64,000 nt of DNA from assembly GCF_026240905.1 (NCBI RefSeq), contig NZ_JAPEVI010000003.1, positions 3,782,001 to 3,846,000 on the forward strand. Direction: 5' to 3'. Positions 9,604-19,028 of the stretch are shown here, piece by piece. The DNA is from Roseibium salinum (GTDB taxonomy: Bacteria; Pseudomonadota; Alphaproteobacteria; Rhizobiales; Stappiaceae). The notes beneath the pieces are model-generated. The model searched no databases, was not told the DNA's origin, and worked only from the letters and a program-made list of their open reading frames with translations. Positions within the stretch are counted from its first letter, which is position 1. Each line of letters begins with the position of its first letter. The position numbers and the translations under genes are program-made.

Positions 9604-10915
9604 TGATTATGTTCTCCAAAACCTGTTCCAATTCGTCGATAAGCTGGATGGCTGCCGCTGCCGGCAGGCGGGCGGGAAGTTGCCGGATTCTACCCAGCAC
9701 CCCGCGCAGGCGCGGGGCCTCGGCCGGATGCCGGCGCTCGGTGTAGTTCAGGAAGGCCCCTTCGCCGGCATAATGGCGCGCGTGGGCGGGGCCGAAGAGC
9801 GCGGCGGCCGTTGCCGCGATGCGTGCGGCCGCATAGTCGTGGACCAGGGCGCCGTCCTGGCCGGAAAGCCGCATCAGCCGCGCTCTTGCGCGCACCGCGA
9901 GCAGCTTGCTGGCGCCCGGCGCGGCCAGATCCGGCAGGGCCGGCCCGTATCTGAGCGCCGCACGCCACAAGAACAGCGCCAGGGTCAATGCAGCGCCGAG
10001 CCAAAGCGTCAGGAAAGGCGGGCCGAAAAACCGCGCGAGATCGGCCCAGGTCCGCTCGCGGACGGGGTCGGTCTCGGGATTGCGCAGCCATGTGGAGCGG
10101 CTGTAGTCGATCACCACATTGCGGTCTTCGGCTCTCGAGCGAATGAAGTCCAGCGCGATCGTCGCGTTGTCGCCGAGGCGCAGGCCGTGATTGTTGAGAA
10201 GATCCGGATCGGAGAGCACCAGAACCCGTCCGCCGCTGCCTTTGTCAGACACGCCAAGGGAGCAATCGGCAAGCAGCATGGCATCTTCGCGTCCGATGAT
10301 CGGCGTGCAGGCGTCGCTCGCGAACATCTGGGCGGCATAGATGGTGGCGCGCAGGTCTTGCCCGTCCGACGAGCGATAGGATAAGTCGGTGAAGGCGGTT
10401 TCGGCAAGGACGGGCGCGGCCGTGCGGTCTCCGGTCACTTTGCGCAAGGTCGCCTGCAGCCGCTCCTGCTCCACGTTCAGAATGGGATGGGCAAGCCCGG
10501 TCAGACGCATGCCGCTGCGCCATTTCGGCAGGACCACCAGGGTCGGCACCCGCAGCGCCTTGTCGGCGACAGTCGGGAAATTCAGATCATATTCGTCCTG
10601 CTGCAGCAGAAGCTCTTCCTTGGTCGTCGGCCGCTCGCGCTCCTCGTCCAGCGCGGTGTCATAGACCGGCAGGACCAGGAGCCCGATCGAGGTCTGGTCC
10701 ATCAGCCAGCCGCCGGCAAAGTTCTGCGCGCTGACGCCTTTCGAGGTCAGCCAGACCTGCAATCCGTCGAGCCCGGCGGGCGAGCTGCGCAGCGCCTGTT
10801 GGCGCTGGGACATGACGTACCAGCCGGCGGCCAGCACGATCGCGCAGACGAGCGCGATGACGACCGTCTCCGGACGCAGCGGGCGCGGGGCCGATGTCGC
10901 TGCCGTTTCGCTCAT
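9593..10915 (-). CDS. DUF4350 domain membrane protein
   Basis: 440 aa. One N-terminal span (about residues 16-35), then a DUF4350 periplasmic-type domain that begins [18 protein letters not shown], contains the [15 protein letters not shown] motif and is followed by a second span ([18 protein letters not shown]) and a cytoplasmic helical tail. DUF4350 proteins sit between DUF4129 and MoxR genes in many bacteria. It overlaps the upstream gene by 4 bp and moxR by 11 bp. Function unknown beyond cluster membership. Confidence 0.87.
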   Translation of the reverse strand: MSETAATSAPRPLRPETVVIALVCAIVLAAGWYVMSQRQQALRSSPAGLDGLQVWLTSKGVSAQNFAGGWLMDQTSIGLLVLPVYDTALDEERERPTTKEELLLQQDEYDLNFPTVADKALRVPTLVVLPKWRSGMRLTGLAHPILNVEQERLQATLRKVTGDRTAAPVLAETAFTDLSYRSSDGQDLRATIYAAQMFASDACTPIIGREDAMLLADCSLGVSDKGSGGRVLVLSDPDLLNNHGLRLGDNATIALDFIRSRAEDRNVVIDYSRSTWLRNPETDPVRERTWADLARFFGPPFLTLWLGAALTLALFLWRAALRYGPALPDLAAPGASKLLAVRARARLMRLSGQDGALVHDYAAARIAATAAALFGPAHARHYAGEGAFLNYTERRHPAEAPRLRGVLGRIRQLPARLPAAAAIQLIDELEQVLENIINDA

Positions 10916-11622
10916 GATGTGCCGGCCCCCAGCAATCGCCGGACGGTGGCAACGTGCGACTGGAACTGTTCCTCGCTGACGTCACGCCCGCCGAACTGCA
11001 CGCGTTCGCTTGCCATGACCAGGTTGCGCAAGGTGTCGAGCTGCCCCTGCCTGTCCGGGATGTGGCGCAGGGTGTCGCGCGCGGTCCAGCTTCGCTGCAT
11101 CAATATGCCGTTCGCGGCCACGATCGTCGTCAGCACCTTCTGCGTCATCAGGACGAGCGCCCGACGCCGGTCCTTCATGCGCAGGATTTCCTCGAACGTG
11201 CCGAGCTTTTCGGCCCAGGCAGGGGCGTTGGGCTGGCCCTTCAGGCGTCTGCTGCCCGGATTGACCGCGTTGTCCTTCAGCGAGACGGCCAGACCGCCGC
11301 CGAAACGCAGGAAAGCATAGGCGATCGCGGCCAGTATGCCGCCGGCAATCAGGCCTATGAGCCACTTTTCCTCGGTGCTGCCGTCCGGTTCTTCCCGGGC
11401 GGCCGGGCGTTCCGGCTCCTGCCGCGTGTCCAGGTCCGGCGCGGGCGCGGACGGATCGAAATAGGCAACTTCCGGGTCGATGCCGCGCAGACGGGTCGAG
11501 CGCAGATACTCCCGGCCGGCTTCGCCGATCTCCACAGGCGCCCGCACGGCCTCCTGCGCATGCGGCGGCATGAAAGATGCGGATAAAATCAACAAAACAA
11601 GACTTAACAAAAACCGATGCAT
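10912..11622 (-). CDS. DUF4129-like membrane protein, first gene of the MoxR cluster
   Basis: 236 aa. Signal peptide (cleavage near PPHAQE, residue 22), a proline/charged linker, one span (LIGLIAGGILAAIAYAFL) and a C-terminal cytoplasmic domain with the pattern RRALVLMTQKVLTTIVAANG and SWTARDTLRHIP that resembles DUF4129. It is the promoter-proximal gene of the cluster; the intergenic repeat region lies upstream. The assignment rests on position and on the C-terminal pattern. Confidence 0.75.
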   Translation of the reverse strand: MHRFLLSLVLLILSASFMPPHAQEAVRAPVEIGEAGREYLRSTRLRGIDPEVAYFDPSAPAPDLDTRQEPERPAAREEPDGSTEEKWLIGLIAGGILAAIAYAFLRFGGGLAVSLKDNAVNPGSRRLKGQPNAPAWAEKLGTFEEILRMKDRRRALVLMTQKVLTTIVAANGILMQRSWTARDTLRHIPDRQGQLDTLRNLVMASERVQFGGRDVSEEQFQSHVATVRRLLGAGTS

Positions 11623-11639
11623 ACCGATTTATTACTGGC

Positions 11640-12162
11640 AAGCCCGAGGTGGTGCAATAGACAGCTGTTGCTCCTTGCAAGCGCGTCTGGAGGCACATCC
11701 TCATCCTGAAGAGCGAGGAGTATGCCGCCCACGCTTCGAGACGGGCCTTACGGCCCTCCTCAGCATGAGGGAGGGGAAGGTAAGTCTGTGGTTGTTGAGC
11801 AAGGGGCGGCGGTGAACTTCTCGGTGCCCAAGCACAAGTCCGTCCCCCGTTCTGAGTCCTCATCCTGAGGAAGCGCGAAGCGCTGTCTCGAAGGATGCGC
11901 CGCTTGCTCGGAGTATGCCGCCCATGCTTCGAGACGGGCCTTACGGCCCTCCTCAGCATGAGGGAGAGAGGAGACAAGTCTGTGGTTGTTGAGCAAGGGG
12001 CGGCGGTGAACTTCTCGGTGCCCAAGCACAAGTCCGTCCCCGTTCTGAGTCCTCATCCTGAGGAAGCGCGAAGCGCTGTCTCGAAGGATGTGCCACTTGT
12101 TCGGAAAGTGCCGCGAGCAGACCGGGACGTGGCATCGCGCCTCGCCCGGGTCCTCTGTGCGG
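11640..12162. other. Gene-free stretch made of palindromic repeats
   Basis: The 520 bp between the MoxR cluster and the GIY-YIG gene holds alternating palindromic modules (a CTTCGAGACGGGCC type and a CATCCTGAGGAAGCGCGAAG type) inside a tandem duplication. Frames crossing it are translations of the repeat and are not genes. The promoter of the MoxR cluster must lie in its first part, but I see no convincing -35/-10 pair. Confidence 0.7.
11717..12095. repeat. Tandem direct repeat, period about 193 bp, with embedded palindromes
   Basis: Two near-identical copies, about 11717-11905 and 11910-12095. Each carries GGAGTATGCCGCCC or a close match, the palindromic GAGACGGGCCTTACGGCCC module, a shared stretch including GGTTGTTGAGCAAGGGGCGG, and ends with the CATCCTGAGGAAGCGCGAAG module. 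Copies differ by a few substitutions and a C5/C4 length change. This looks like a recent local duplication of a mosaic intergenic element. Confidence 0.85.
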
Positions 12163-12459
12163 CTATTTGGAGGCTTTCGTTCCACGTCCGGAAAGAGCGG
12201 GAAGCATTTCAAAATCCCCGCGAATAAGGGCTTCTTTCTTTTCCCGTCTCCAGCCTTTGATCTGCCGTTCGCACGCGATTGCGTCGGTTATCCGGTCGAA
12301 GTGGCAATCGAATACGAGCGTGACCGGCCTGTAGCGCGCCGTATACCCGCCAAGGATGCCTTGCTGGTGTGCGCTCACACGGGTTTCCAGATCCTTCCGG
12401 GGGATCCCCGTGTAATACCTGCCGTTTGAGCACCTGAGAATGTAGACTGTTGCCCCCAT
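12163..12459 (-). CDS. GIY-YIG nuclease superfamily protein (UPF0213/YhbQ type)
   Basis: 98 aa, the usual size for the single-domain UPF0213 group. It begins MGATVYILRCSNGRYYTG, giving the first half-motif (YIL) and the second (YYTGI), followed by the conserved RxxxH pattern (ETRVSAHQQG) and ERQIKGWRREKKEALI. Such proteins are thought to act on branched or damaged DNA, but their role is poorly defined. It is isolated between repeat arrays, a setting where such genes often occur in alphaproteobacteria. Confidence 0.85.
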   Translation of the reverse strand: MGATVYILRCSNGRYYTGIPRKDLETRVSAHQQGILGGYTARYRPVTLVFDCHFDRITDAIACERQIKGWRREKKEALIRGDFEMLPALSGRGTKASK

Positions 12460-12529
12460 GAACGTCCTCTAGCAGGAGAAGGTCATGTTGTCATGCGGGA
12501 CACATCTTCCCCGTTTCCTGCCACCCGCT

Positions 12530-12765
12530 CCCTCATGCTGAGGAGTGCCGTTAGGCCTGTCTCGAAGCGTGAGCGACATACTCCGAGCAAGGGCCGATCC
12601 TTCGAGACGCGAGCAAGCTCGCTCGTCAGGAAGAGGTCGTACTTGGAGACAGGCTTGCAAATCTCACCTCCGCCGCTCGGTGAACAACCACTGACTTGCC
12701 TCCCCCTCCCTCATGCTGACGAGGGCCATTAGGCCCGTCTCGAAGCATGGGCGGCATATTCGGAA
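12530..12765. repeat. Diverged palindromic intergenic modules
   Basis: Degenerate copies of the CTCATGCTGAGGAG...GTCTCGAAGC module at about 12530-12575 and 12710-12760, and an inverted CCTTCGAGACGCGAGCAAGC copy at about 12600-12630. They belong to the same family as the modules at 11700-12095 and 18885-18996. Probably REP/RIME-like elements without a gene. Confidence 0.75.
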
Positions 12766-13173
12766 CAAGCGACACGACCTGCAAGACCGGTTTCGCGTTC
12801 ATCGGGAGGAAGTTCGCAGGTCGTGGCCCCTCGCCCCTCCCCAATATTCGGAACTCACCAAAAGAGGGGCTTTATTTTTGTATACGCTTGTATATAAAAC
12901 GCGCCAGCGGCCCCATCGGGCTTTGCGCCGGTCACATTTCGGCATCGGATGAGGCTTGCGGGAGTGAAGTCTTCCGCGCCTGACTGCTGGTGATCGCGGC
13001 CAAAGTTTTGTATAGGGGCGGCGAAGCAGTGCTGTGCTTTCCTGTCCGGCCCCCTTGCCGGTGAGAGATGCAGCGCGAAATAAGCCCAAAAGGGCATGTT
13101 CGGTTCCATCGGAACCCGCCAGAGATTTATGACCGGCAGCCAGTCAGACGCGGCACGGCTGCCACGGACCTTT

Positions 13174-13179
13174 AAGGAG
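13174..13179 (+). promoter_or_regulatory. acnA ribosome-binding site fixing a GTG start
   Basis: AAGGAG lies ten bases before GTG at 13190, and no in-frame ATG with a comparable site is present nearby. This supports GTG as the acnA start. Confidence 0.7.
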
Positions 13180-13189
13180 ATCGCACGTC

Positions 13190-15865
13190 GTGACCCAGTC
13201 CCTCGATAGTTTCAAATGCAAGAAGACGCTGACCGCCGGCGGCAAGACCTACACCTACTTCTCCATTCCCGAAGCGGAGAAAAACGGCCTGGAAGGTGTA
13301 TCCAGGCTGCCGTTTTCGCTCAAGGTCGTCCTGGAAAACCTGCTGCGCTTCGAAGACGGGCGCACGGTGACGAAGGAAGATATTCTCGCCTGCGCCGAAT
13401 GGCTGAAGACCCGCAAGTCCTCCCACGAGATTTCCTACCGTCCGGCGCGCGTCCTGATGCAGGATTTCACCGGCGTTCCCGCCGTTGTCGATCTTGCCGC
13501 CATGCGCGATGCGGCCGTGAAGCTCGGAGGCGACCCGAAAAAGGTCAACCCGCTGGTGCCGGTCGATCTCGTTATCGACCACTCGGTGATGGTGGACTAT
13601 TTCGGCACCAGGGACTCCTTCAAGCAGAACGTCGAACTGGAATATGAGCGCAACAAGGAGCGCTACGAGTTCCTGCGCTGGGGCCAGTCCGCGTTTGACA
13701 ATTTCCGCGCCGTGCCTCCCGGAACCGGCATCTGCCACCAGGTGAACCTGGAATACCTGGCCCAGACCGTCTGGTCCAAGGAAGAGGATGGCGAAACCGT
13801 CGCCTATCCGGACACGCTGGTGGGCACCGACAGCCACACGACCATGGTCAACGGCCTTGCGGTTCTGGGCTGGGGCGTCGGCGGCATCGAGGCGGAGGCG
13901 GCCATGCTCGGCCAGCCGATTTCCATGCTGATCCCGGAAGTCGTCGGCTTCAAGCTGACGGGCAAGCTGAACGAGGGCATCACCGCGACCGACCTGGTTC
14001 TGCGCGTCGTCGAAATGCTCCGCCAGAAGGGCGTTGTCGGCAAGTTCGTCGAATTCTACGGCCCCGGCCTCGACAACCTGACCCTGGAAGACGCGGCCAC
14101 CATCGCCAACATGGCGCCGGAATATGGTGCGACCTGCGGCTTCTTCCCGGTCGATGCCGACACGCTGAAATACCTGGAGGCCACCGGCCGCGACAAGGGC
14201 CGCGTCGCCCTCGTCGAGGAATACGCCAAGGCCCAGGGCATGTTCCGCCTGGGAACCGAAGAGCCGGTGTTCACCGACACGCTGGAGCTCGACATCTCCA
14301 CCGTCGTCCCGGCCATCTCCGGTCCGAAGCGCCCGCAGGACCGCATCAACCTTTCCGATGCCGCCACCGGCTTCGCCAAGACCATGGCGGACGAGTTCAA
14401 GATGGCAGGCGATGTGTCCAGGCGCGTTGCCGTCGACGGCAAGGATTACGATCTCGGACACGGTGACGTGGTCATCGCCGCGATCACCTCGTGCACCAAC
14501 ACGTCCAACCCGACGGTCCTGATCGGCGCCGGTCTTGTCGCCCGCAACGCTCTGAAGAAGGGCCTGAAGGTCAAGCCGTGGGTGAAGACCTCACTGGCGC
14601 CCGGCTCCCAGGTCGTGACCGACTATCTGGAAAAGGCCGGTGTTCAGGACGATCTCGACGCCCTCGGCTTCACGCTGGCCGGTTACGGCTGCACGACCTG
14701 TATCGGCAATTCCGGTCCTCTCGACACGGCAATTTCCAAGGCGATCAGCGACAACGACCTGGTCGCCTGCTCGGTGCTCTCCGGCAACCGCAACTTCGAA
14801 GGCCGCGTGAACCCCGATGTGCGCGCCAACTACCTGGCTTCGCCGCCGCTGGTCGTCGCCTATGCGCTGGCCGGCAACCTGAACGTCAACATCACCGAAG
14901 ACCCGCTGGGTGAAGACCAGGACGGCAATCCGGTCTACCTCAAGGACATCTGGCCGACCACGGAAGAGATCACCGACCTCATCCGCTCCTCCATCAACGA
15001 GGAAATGTTCCGCGAGCGCTATTCGGACGTCTTCAAGGGCGACGAGCACTGGCAGGCGATCAAGGTGGAAGGCGGCCTGACCTACTCCTGGCCGGTCTCC
15101 TCCACCTACGTCCAGAACCCGCCCTATTTCGAAGGCATGACAATGGAGCCGAAACCGCTCCAGGACATCGAGAATGCGGCGGTCATGGGTCTGTTCCTGG
15201 ACTCGATCACCACCGACCACATCTCCCCGGCCGGCAACATCAAGCTGGACAGCCCGGCAGGCAAGTACCTGTCCGAGCATCAGGTCGCCCAGAAGGACTT
15301 CAACTCCTACGGCGCGCGCCGCGGCAACCACCAGGTCATGATGCGCGGCACGTTTGCCAATATCCGCATCAAGAACCAGATGGTTCCGGGTGTCGAGGGC
15401 GGCGTGACCCAGAAGGACGGGGAGACCAAGTGGATCTACGACGCCTGCATGGAGTACAAGGAAGCCGGTGTGCCGCTGGTCGTCTTTGCGGGCAAGGAAT
15501 ACGGCACCGGTTCCTCCCGTGACTGGGCCGCCAAGGGCACCAACCTCCTCGGCGTGCGCGCCGTGATCGCCCAGTCCTTCGAGCGCATCCACCGCTCCAA
15601 CCTGGTCGGCATGGGCGTTGTCCCGCTCACCTTCAAGGAAGGCGAAAGCTGGCAGTCCCACAACATCACCGGCAAGGAACGCGTGACCATCAAGGGCATC
15701 GCCGACATCCAGCCGCGCCAGATGATGGATGTGGAGGTCACCTACGAGGACGGCACAACGAAGACCATCGAGTGCCTGTGCCGCGTCGATACGCTGGACG
15801 AGCTGGAATACATCAAGGCCGGCGGCATCCTGCACTACGTGCTCAGGAACCTGGTGACGAGCTGA
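13190..15865 (+). CDS. acnA: Aconitate hydratase A
   Basis: 891-aa TCA-cycle enzyme that interconverts citrate and isocitrate through a [4Fe-4S] cluster. Cluster cysteines are visible in [10 protein letters not shown] (about residue 434) and [14 protein letters not shown] (about residues 500 and 503). [20 protein letters not shown] and the C-terminal swivel motif [13 protein letters not shown] are intact. The start is GTG after AAGGAG. It is monocistronic and followed by a strong terminator. Length and motifs match the AcnA/IRP1 branch rather than AcnB. Confidence 0.98.
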   Translation: MTQSLDSFKCKKTLTAGGKTYTYFSIPEAEKNGLEGVSRLPFSLKVVLENLLRFEDGRTVTKEDILACAEWLKTRKSSHEISYRPARVLMQDFTGVPAVVDLAAMRDAAVKLGGDPKKVNPLVPVDLVIDHSVMVDYFGTRDSFKQNVELEYERNKERYEFLRWGQSAFDNFRAVPPGTGICHQVNLEYLAQTVWSKEEDGETVAYPDTLVGTDSHTTMVNGLAVLGWGVGGIEAEAAMLGQPISMLIPEVVGFKLTGKLNEGITATDLVLRVVEMLRQKGVVGKFVEFYGPGLDNLTLEDAATIANMAPEYGATCGFFPVDADTLKYLEATGRDKGRVALVEEYAKAQGMFRLGTEEPVFTDTLELDISTVVPAISGPKRPQDRINLSDAATGFAKTMADEFKMAGDVSRRVAVDGKDYDLGHGDVVIAAITSCTNTSNPTVLIGAGLVARNALKKGLKVKPWVKTSLAPGSQVVTDYLEKAGVQDDLDALGFTLAGYGCTTCIGNSGPLDTAISKAISDNDLVACSVLSGNRNFEGRVNPDVRANYLASPPLVVAYALAGNLNVNITEDPLGEDQDGNPVYLKDIWPTTEEITDLIRSSINEEMFRERYSDVFKGDEHWQAIKVEGGLTYSWPVSSTYVQNPPYFEGMTMEPKPLQDIENAAVMGLFLDSITTDHISPAGNIKLDSPAGKYLSEHQVAQKDFNSYGARRGNHQVMMRGTFANIRIKNQMVPGVEGGVTQKDGETKWIYDACMEYKEAGVPLVVFAGKEYGTGSSRDWAAKGTNLLGVRAVIAQSFERIHRSNLVGMGVVPLTFKEGESWQSHNITGKERVTIKGIADIQPRQMMDVEVTYEDGTTKTIECLCRVDTLDELEYIKAGGILHYVLRNLVTS

Positions 15866-15893
15866 TTTCGGTCAGCCGGATTTGAGTTGAATG

Positions 15894-15920
15894 AGCGGGC
15901 CCTTCGGGGCCCGTTTTTTG
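15894..15920 (+). terminator. Intrinsic terminator after acnA
   Basis: Stem GCGGGCCC, loop TTCG, then GGGCCCG, followed by TTTTTTG. It lies about 30 bp past the acnA stop and has all features of a Rho-independent terminator. Confidence 0.92.
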
Positions 15921-16033
15921 TGGATCCGGTTCCGACAATTGTCTCGAAATTCTTACCCGGTTCTTTACCGGAATATGCCAACCCTGCTTGTAAAACCTCC
16001 CTTCAGGGGCGCGCGAACCGCCCCGGTTTTCAG

Positions 16034-16276
16034 ATGATTGAGTCAGTCGGGGACCTTGGCACCATGTTTATGCTGTTGACACTCACCGGCCTCGCCGTGT
16101 TCGGAGCTCTCGTCCTGGCCGCAATTTCCTGGCGAAATTCCATGTGGACGCAGACAAAGGTCAGGAAGCTGTCCGTGTCCGAGGAGCGCCAGCAGAAGAT
16201 CCTTGCCCCGAAGGCCGATTTTTCCATGCGGAATCGCTCGAGGAGAGCGGCCTCACCGGATCAGCCGCGCGTTTGA
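16034..16276 (+). CDS. Small single-span membrane protein, hypothetical
   Basis: About 80 aa from ATG 16034, or 70 aa from ATG 16064. One hydrophobic span (FMLLTLTGLAVFGALVLAAI) is followed by a basic tail ending RNRSRRAASPDQPRV. It starts about 115 bp after the acnA terminator. No strong ribosome-binding site precedes either start and I recognise no family. The TM plus positive tail make it plausible but unproven as a gene. Confidence 0.4.
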   Translation: MIESVGDLGTMFMLLTLTGLAVFGALVLAAISWRNSMWTQTKVRKLSVSEERQQKILAPKADFSMRNRSRRAASPDQPRV

Positions 16277-16396
16277 GACGCTTCAGCGGGCACGCTCAGC
16301 TAACAGCCGAAGATTTACAGTATCCCTGCCGGGCCCGTCTTCCGTTCTCGCCAGGGTTGCTTCTTCAGGCAGTGTTCACCTGCAATTAGGAGGCCG

Positions 16397-18292
16397 GTGC
16401 TAGACAATGGTGGCAAGCCGTCATTGGCTTTTTCGGGGTCTGGAATGTTTGAAGCAATTTTCAGCGAAGCCGTCATCGTATTCATAGCCGGGACAACGCT
16501 TTTCCTGATCATCATGCTGCTAATGATCGGGATGCTAATAAAGCTTGTTTTCTCGATCTTTCGAGGAAAACAAAGAAGGGCGAAGCAGGCTGATGCGGCG
16601 ACGATCGACATCGACCGCGTGCATCAGGTCCTGGAGGAGATTGGCAATCGGGCCAATCGGCATGGCGAGCAGTCTCGGCCAGAACCGGCCTATCATGATC
16701 CTTCACCTTCATCCGTTCTGCACGAAGCCAGCGGTTCCTTTGGGCGGCGCAACAACGCGGCGGACGCTCGCGCCGACCCGTTCGAAATCGCCGCCGGTCG
16801 GACGGAAGTTCCGGATACAGTGCAGGAAACGATTTCTGTGATCCTGCGCCGGCAGGTGCCGATCCGGGACGACGAGCCGCCACGCTCATGGCTGGGTGGC
16901 CTGCCGATGATGCCCGAGAACGTGTCCTGGCCCAAGTCGACCTCGCGCGATTATCCGGGCAGGGACCCGATGCCATTGCATTTCCTCGCCCAGATCTGCT
17001 GTGCGGATCTTCCGGAAGAAGTGTGGGGTGGCCTTGGCCCACGGGTAGGTTGGCTGCTGTTCTTCATAGATCCGAACACGTGTGAACCAACCGGAGACGA
17101 AGGCTGCAAGGTCCTGCACACACTCGAGCCTGGTGTGGAGAGGCAGCCGCCCGCCGAAATCGGGCCTGTGCATGACGGCGTTTATGCAGGGCCGAGCTAT
17201 GACTATGTCGAAGATGTTGGTGAAGTTCCGAAATCTTGGCGCCGTTGGCCGGTCGAACTTGTGACCGTTGCCAATAAGGTTAATGACGTCGATGGCTTGC
17301 TTACAGTTGCGCCAGCGAACTTTGCATCAGAGCTCTACCGCGGCCAGGAAGTGTCCGACGATCGTTTTCAGCCGGTCAATCCTTTTACCTCGACCATGGC
17401 TATTGCTGCACTCAGCCATATCGCACGTCGCTTAAAGCGGCAGACGATAGGCCCGGAGTTGCCGGACAGTGTCTTGCAAGGCCTGAACGATCCGGATGCA
17501 TTTATCTCGCTTATTCCAGACCTCAGGGCGCTGAAGCAGCGGGCTGAAGATCGGCGCAGGGAAGCAGAGGCAATTGAAGATACTCAAAGCGATGAAGCCC
17601 AAAAAATATCGCACCGTCTCAGCAAGACAGAGAAATACCTTGACTCCCAAACTCGCCTCTCAGCTCTGCTGGGGCGCTATCCCTCAGGTGCTGCGCTAGA
17701 AGACTATCGACGTGACATAATTCATGCCAATGCACGATGGCGGGCCGAAGCTCTTCAAAAACTGCAGGATATGCTTGATGGATATCTTGCGCAGGACCCG
17801 GATACTCAGCTGCCCGTAGGCGAATGGGACCGTGTGGAAGCTTGGCTGAAACGGACGCGAACCAGCTATTTCGACTTCACTTTCCGGGGAGAGGCGAAGG
17901 ATATTTCCAGGCGTTTCGCAGGCCATGAGCGCGAAGTTTCATTGTTGTCGCTATACGACGCGAAAGCGATTGGACTGCATGAATTTGTGTCGGATTATTA
18001 TGTCGACCCGCATCGCCGATCTCTCATTCCGGCGGCAGTTCTGGCGCAATTCGAACCCTGGTGGCGGCAACTCTATGACAATCGGCCCCACCGCGTGGGA
18101 GGAGAGTTCGATGCCCTCCAGTCCACGCCGCGCATAGGGCCTACGGGTAGTCTGACGCTGCTCCATCTGGCATCCGACAATGCCATGAATTGGGCATGGG
18201 GCGATTCCGGGATCGTCTATTTTGAATTAACCACGAAAAACCTCGCTGAAGGACGGTTTGATAAGGCTATTGCGATTCTGGAATGTCACTGA
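16397..18292 (+). CDS. Membrane-anchored DUF1963 domain protein
   Basis: 631 aa from GTG 16397; ATG 16445 gives 615 aa and places the hydrophobic span at the very N-terminus (VIVFIAGTTLFLIIMLLMIG). After a charged linker, a DUF1963 (YwqG-like) domain starts near SWLGGLPMMPENVSWP with FLAQICCADLPEEVWG, and its last part is recognisable at the C-terminus (WAWGDSGIVYFELTTKNL). Between them is a long helical stretch (about residues 370-480). DUF1963 domains occur in polymorphic-toxin and immunity settings, but none is evident here. The second half is visibly more A/T-rich than neighbours, suggesting acquisition. Confidence 0.75.
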   Translation: MLDNGGKPSLAFSGSGMFEAIFSEAVIVFIAGTTLFLIIMLLMIGMLIKLVFSIFRGKQRRAKQADAATIDIDRVHQVLEEIGNRANRHGEQSRPEPAYHDPSPSSVLHEASGSFGRRNNAADARADPFEIAAGRTEVPDTVQETISVILRRQVPIRDDEPPRSWLGGLPMMPENVSWPKSTSRDYPGRDPMPLHFLAQICCADLPEEVWGGLGPRVGWLLFFIDPNTCEPTGDEGCKVLHTLEPGVERQPPAEIGPVHDGVYAGPSYDYVEDVGEVPKSWRRWPVELVTVANKVNDVDGLLTVAPANFASELYRGQEVSDDRFQPVNPFTSTMAIAALSHIARRLKRQTIGPELPDSVLQGLNDPDAFISLIPDLRALKQRAEDRRREAEAIEDTQSDEAQKISHRLSKTEKYLDSQTRLSALLGRYPSGAALEDYRRDIIHANARWRAEALQKLQDMLDGYLAQDPDTQLPVGEWDRVEAWLKRTRTSYFDFTFRGEAKDISRRFAGHEREVSLLSLYDAKAIGLHEFVSDYYVDPHRRSLIPAAVLAQFEPWWRQLYDNRPHRVGGEFDALQSTPRIGPTGSLTLLHLASDNAMNWAWGDSGIVYFELTTKNLAEGRFDKAIAILECH

Positions 18293-18400
18293 CGAAGCTT
18301 TGACATTGCATGGCTCTCGTTTGTGGCTTGTCCACTCTCGGGAATTGCGTGAGGCCGACGCAGGGTTCGAACGCCAGCTTTGCCGGGCCGGCACCAGCCC

Positions 18401-18868
18401 TCACCCGCGCCCTCTGTACGGCGCCACACCCTGGTCCGGGATCCAGACGCCCTCAGGGGCCGGGCCGGTCTGGTAGAAGACGTCGATCGGGATGCCGCCG
18501 CGCGGGTACCAGTAGCCGCCGATGCGCAGCCACTCCGGGTCGAGCAGGTCGACCAGGCGTTTCGCGATGGAGACCGTGCAGTCCTCGTGGAACGCGCCGT
18601 GGTTGCGGAAGGCGCCGAGGAAGAGTTTCAGCGATTTGCTTTCCACCAGGAAATCCTTCGGCACGTAGTCGATCACCAGATGGGCGAAGTCCGGCTGGCC
18701 GGTGATCGGGCAGAGCGAGGTGAATTCCGGGGCGACGAAGCGGACCATGTATTTTGTCCCCGCCTGCGGGTTCGGCACCTTTTCCAGGACGGCTTTTTCC
18801 GGATCGTCCGGCAGCTCGGTCGATGCGCCGAGCTGGGTCAGGTTTTCGTAAATGCTCTTGTCGGTCAT
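18401..18868 (-). CDS. queF: NADPH-dependent 7-cyano-7-deazaguanine reductase QueF
   Basis: 155-aa unimodular (YkvM-type) QueF, which reduces preQ0 to preQ1 for queuosine in tRNA. The catalytic Cys lies in [14 protein letters not shown] (about residue 54) with the downstream Asp, and the NADPH-binding motif [20 protein letters not shown] is complete. It is separated from queE by a 160-bp stretch of palindromic repeats, so it may have its own promoter although it continues the queCDE order on the same strand. Confidence 0.96.
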   Translation of the reverse strand: MTDKSIYENLTQLGASTELPDDPEKAVLEKVPNPQAGTKYMVRFVAPEFTSLCPITGQPDFAHLVIDYVPKDFLVESKSLKLFLGAFRNHGAFHEDCTVSIAKRLVDLLDPEWLRIGGYWYPRGGIPIDVFYQTGPAPEGVWIPDQGVAPYRGRG

Positions 18869-18884
18869 GAGGTTTTCCTCAAAC

Positions 18885-18996
18885 AGACCTCATCCTGAGG
18901 AGGACCGTCAGGTCCGTCTCGAAGGATGGGCCGCTTGCTCTTTCGTGTGCCGCCATCCTTCGAGACGCGAGCAGGCTCGCTCCTCAGGATGAGGCT
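18885..18996. repeat. Two palindromic repeat modules between queE and queF
   Basis: Modules CCTCATCCTGAGGAGGACCG... (about 18887-18928) and CCATCCTTCGAGACGCGAGC... (about 18954-18996) lie in opposite orientation, so they could pair as a long hairpin. Same family as 11700-12095 and 12530-12765. The downstream copy ends close to the queE stop. Confidence 0.8.
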
Positions 18997-19028
18997 GTTG
19001 AGTGTTGCGAGGCTCGGCCAGATACCTG

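Larger units (their letters stand above)
12460..13189. other. Intergenic region with repeat modules and the acnA leader
   Basis: No credible gene in 730 bp. The first part (about 12530-12765) holds three or four diverged copies of the same palindromic modules seen at 11717-12095 and 18885-18996. The second part (about 12870-13189) is the acnA upstream region: two TTGTATA heptamers 10 bp apart at 12878 and 12888 and a third at 13008. GTATAC is a typical GntR-family core, so this may be an operator, but the identification is weak. Confidence 0.5.

Noticed and set aside
8396-10384. 662-aa open frame on the plus strand
   Set aside because: It is antisense to moxR and the DUF4350 gene, with low-complexity composition.
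11760-12212. Minus-strand frames rich in VSKHGRHTPS-like segments
   Set aside because: They are translations of the palindromic repeat modules and recur with every copy; no gene.
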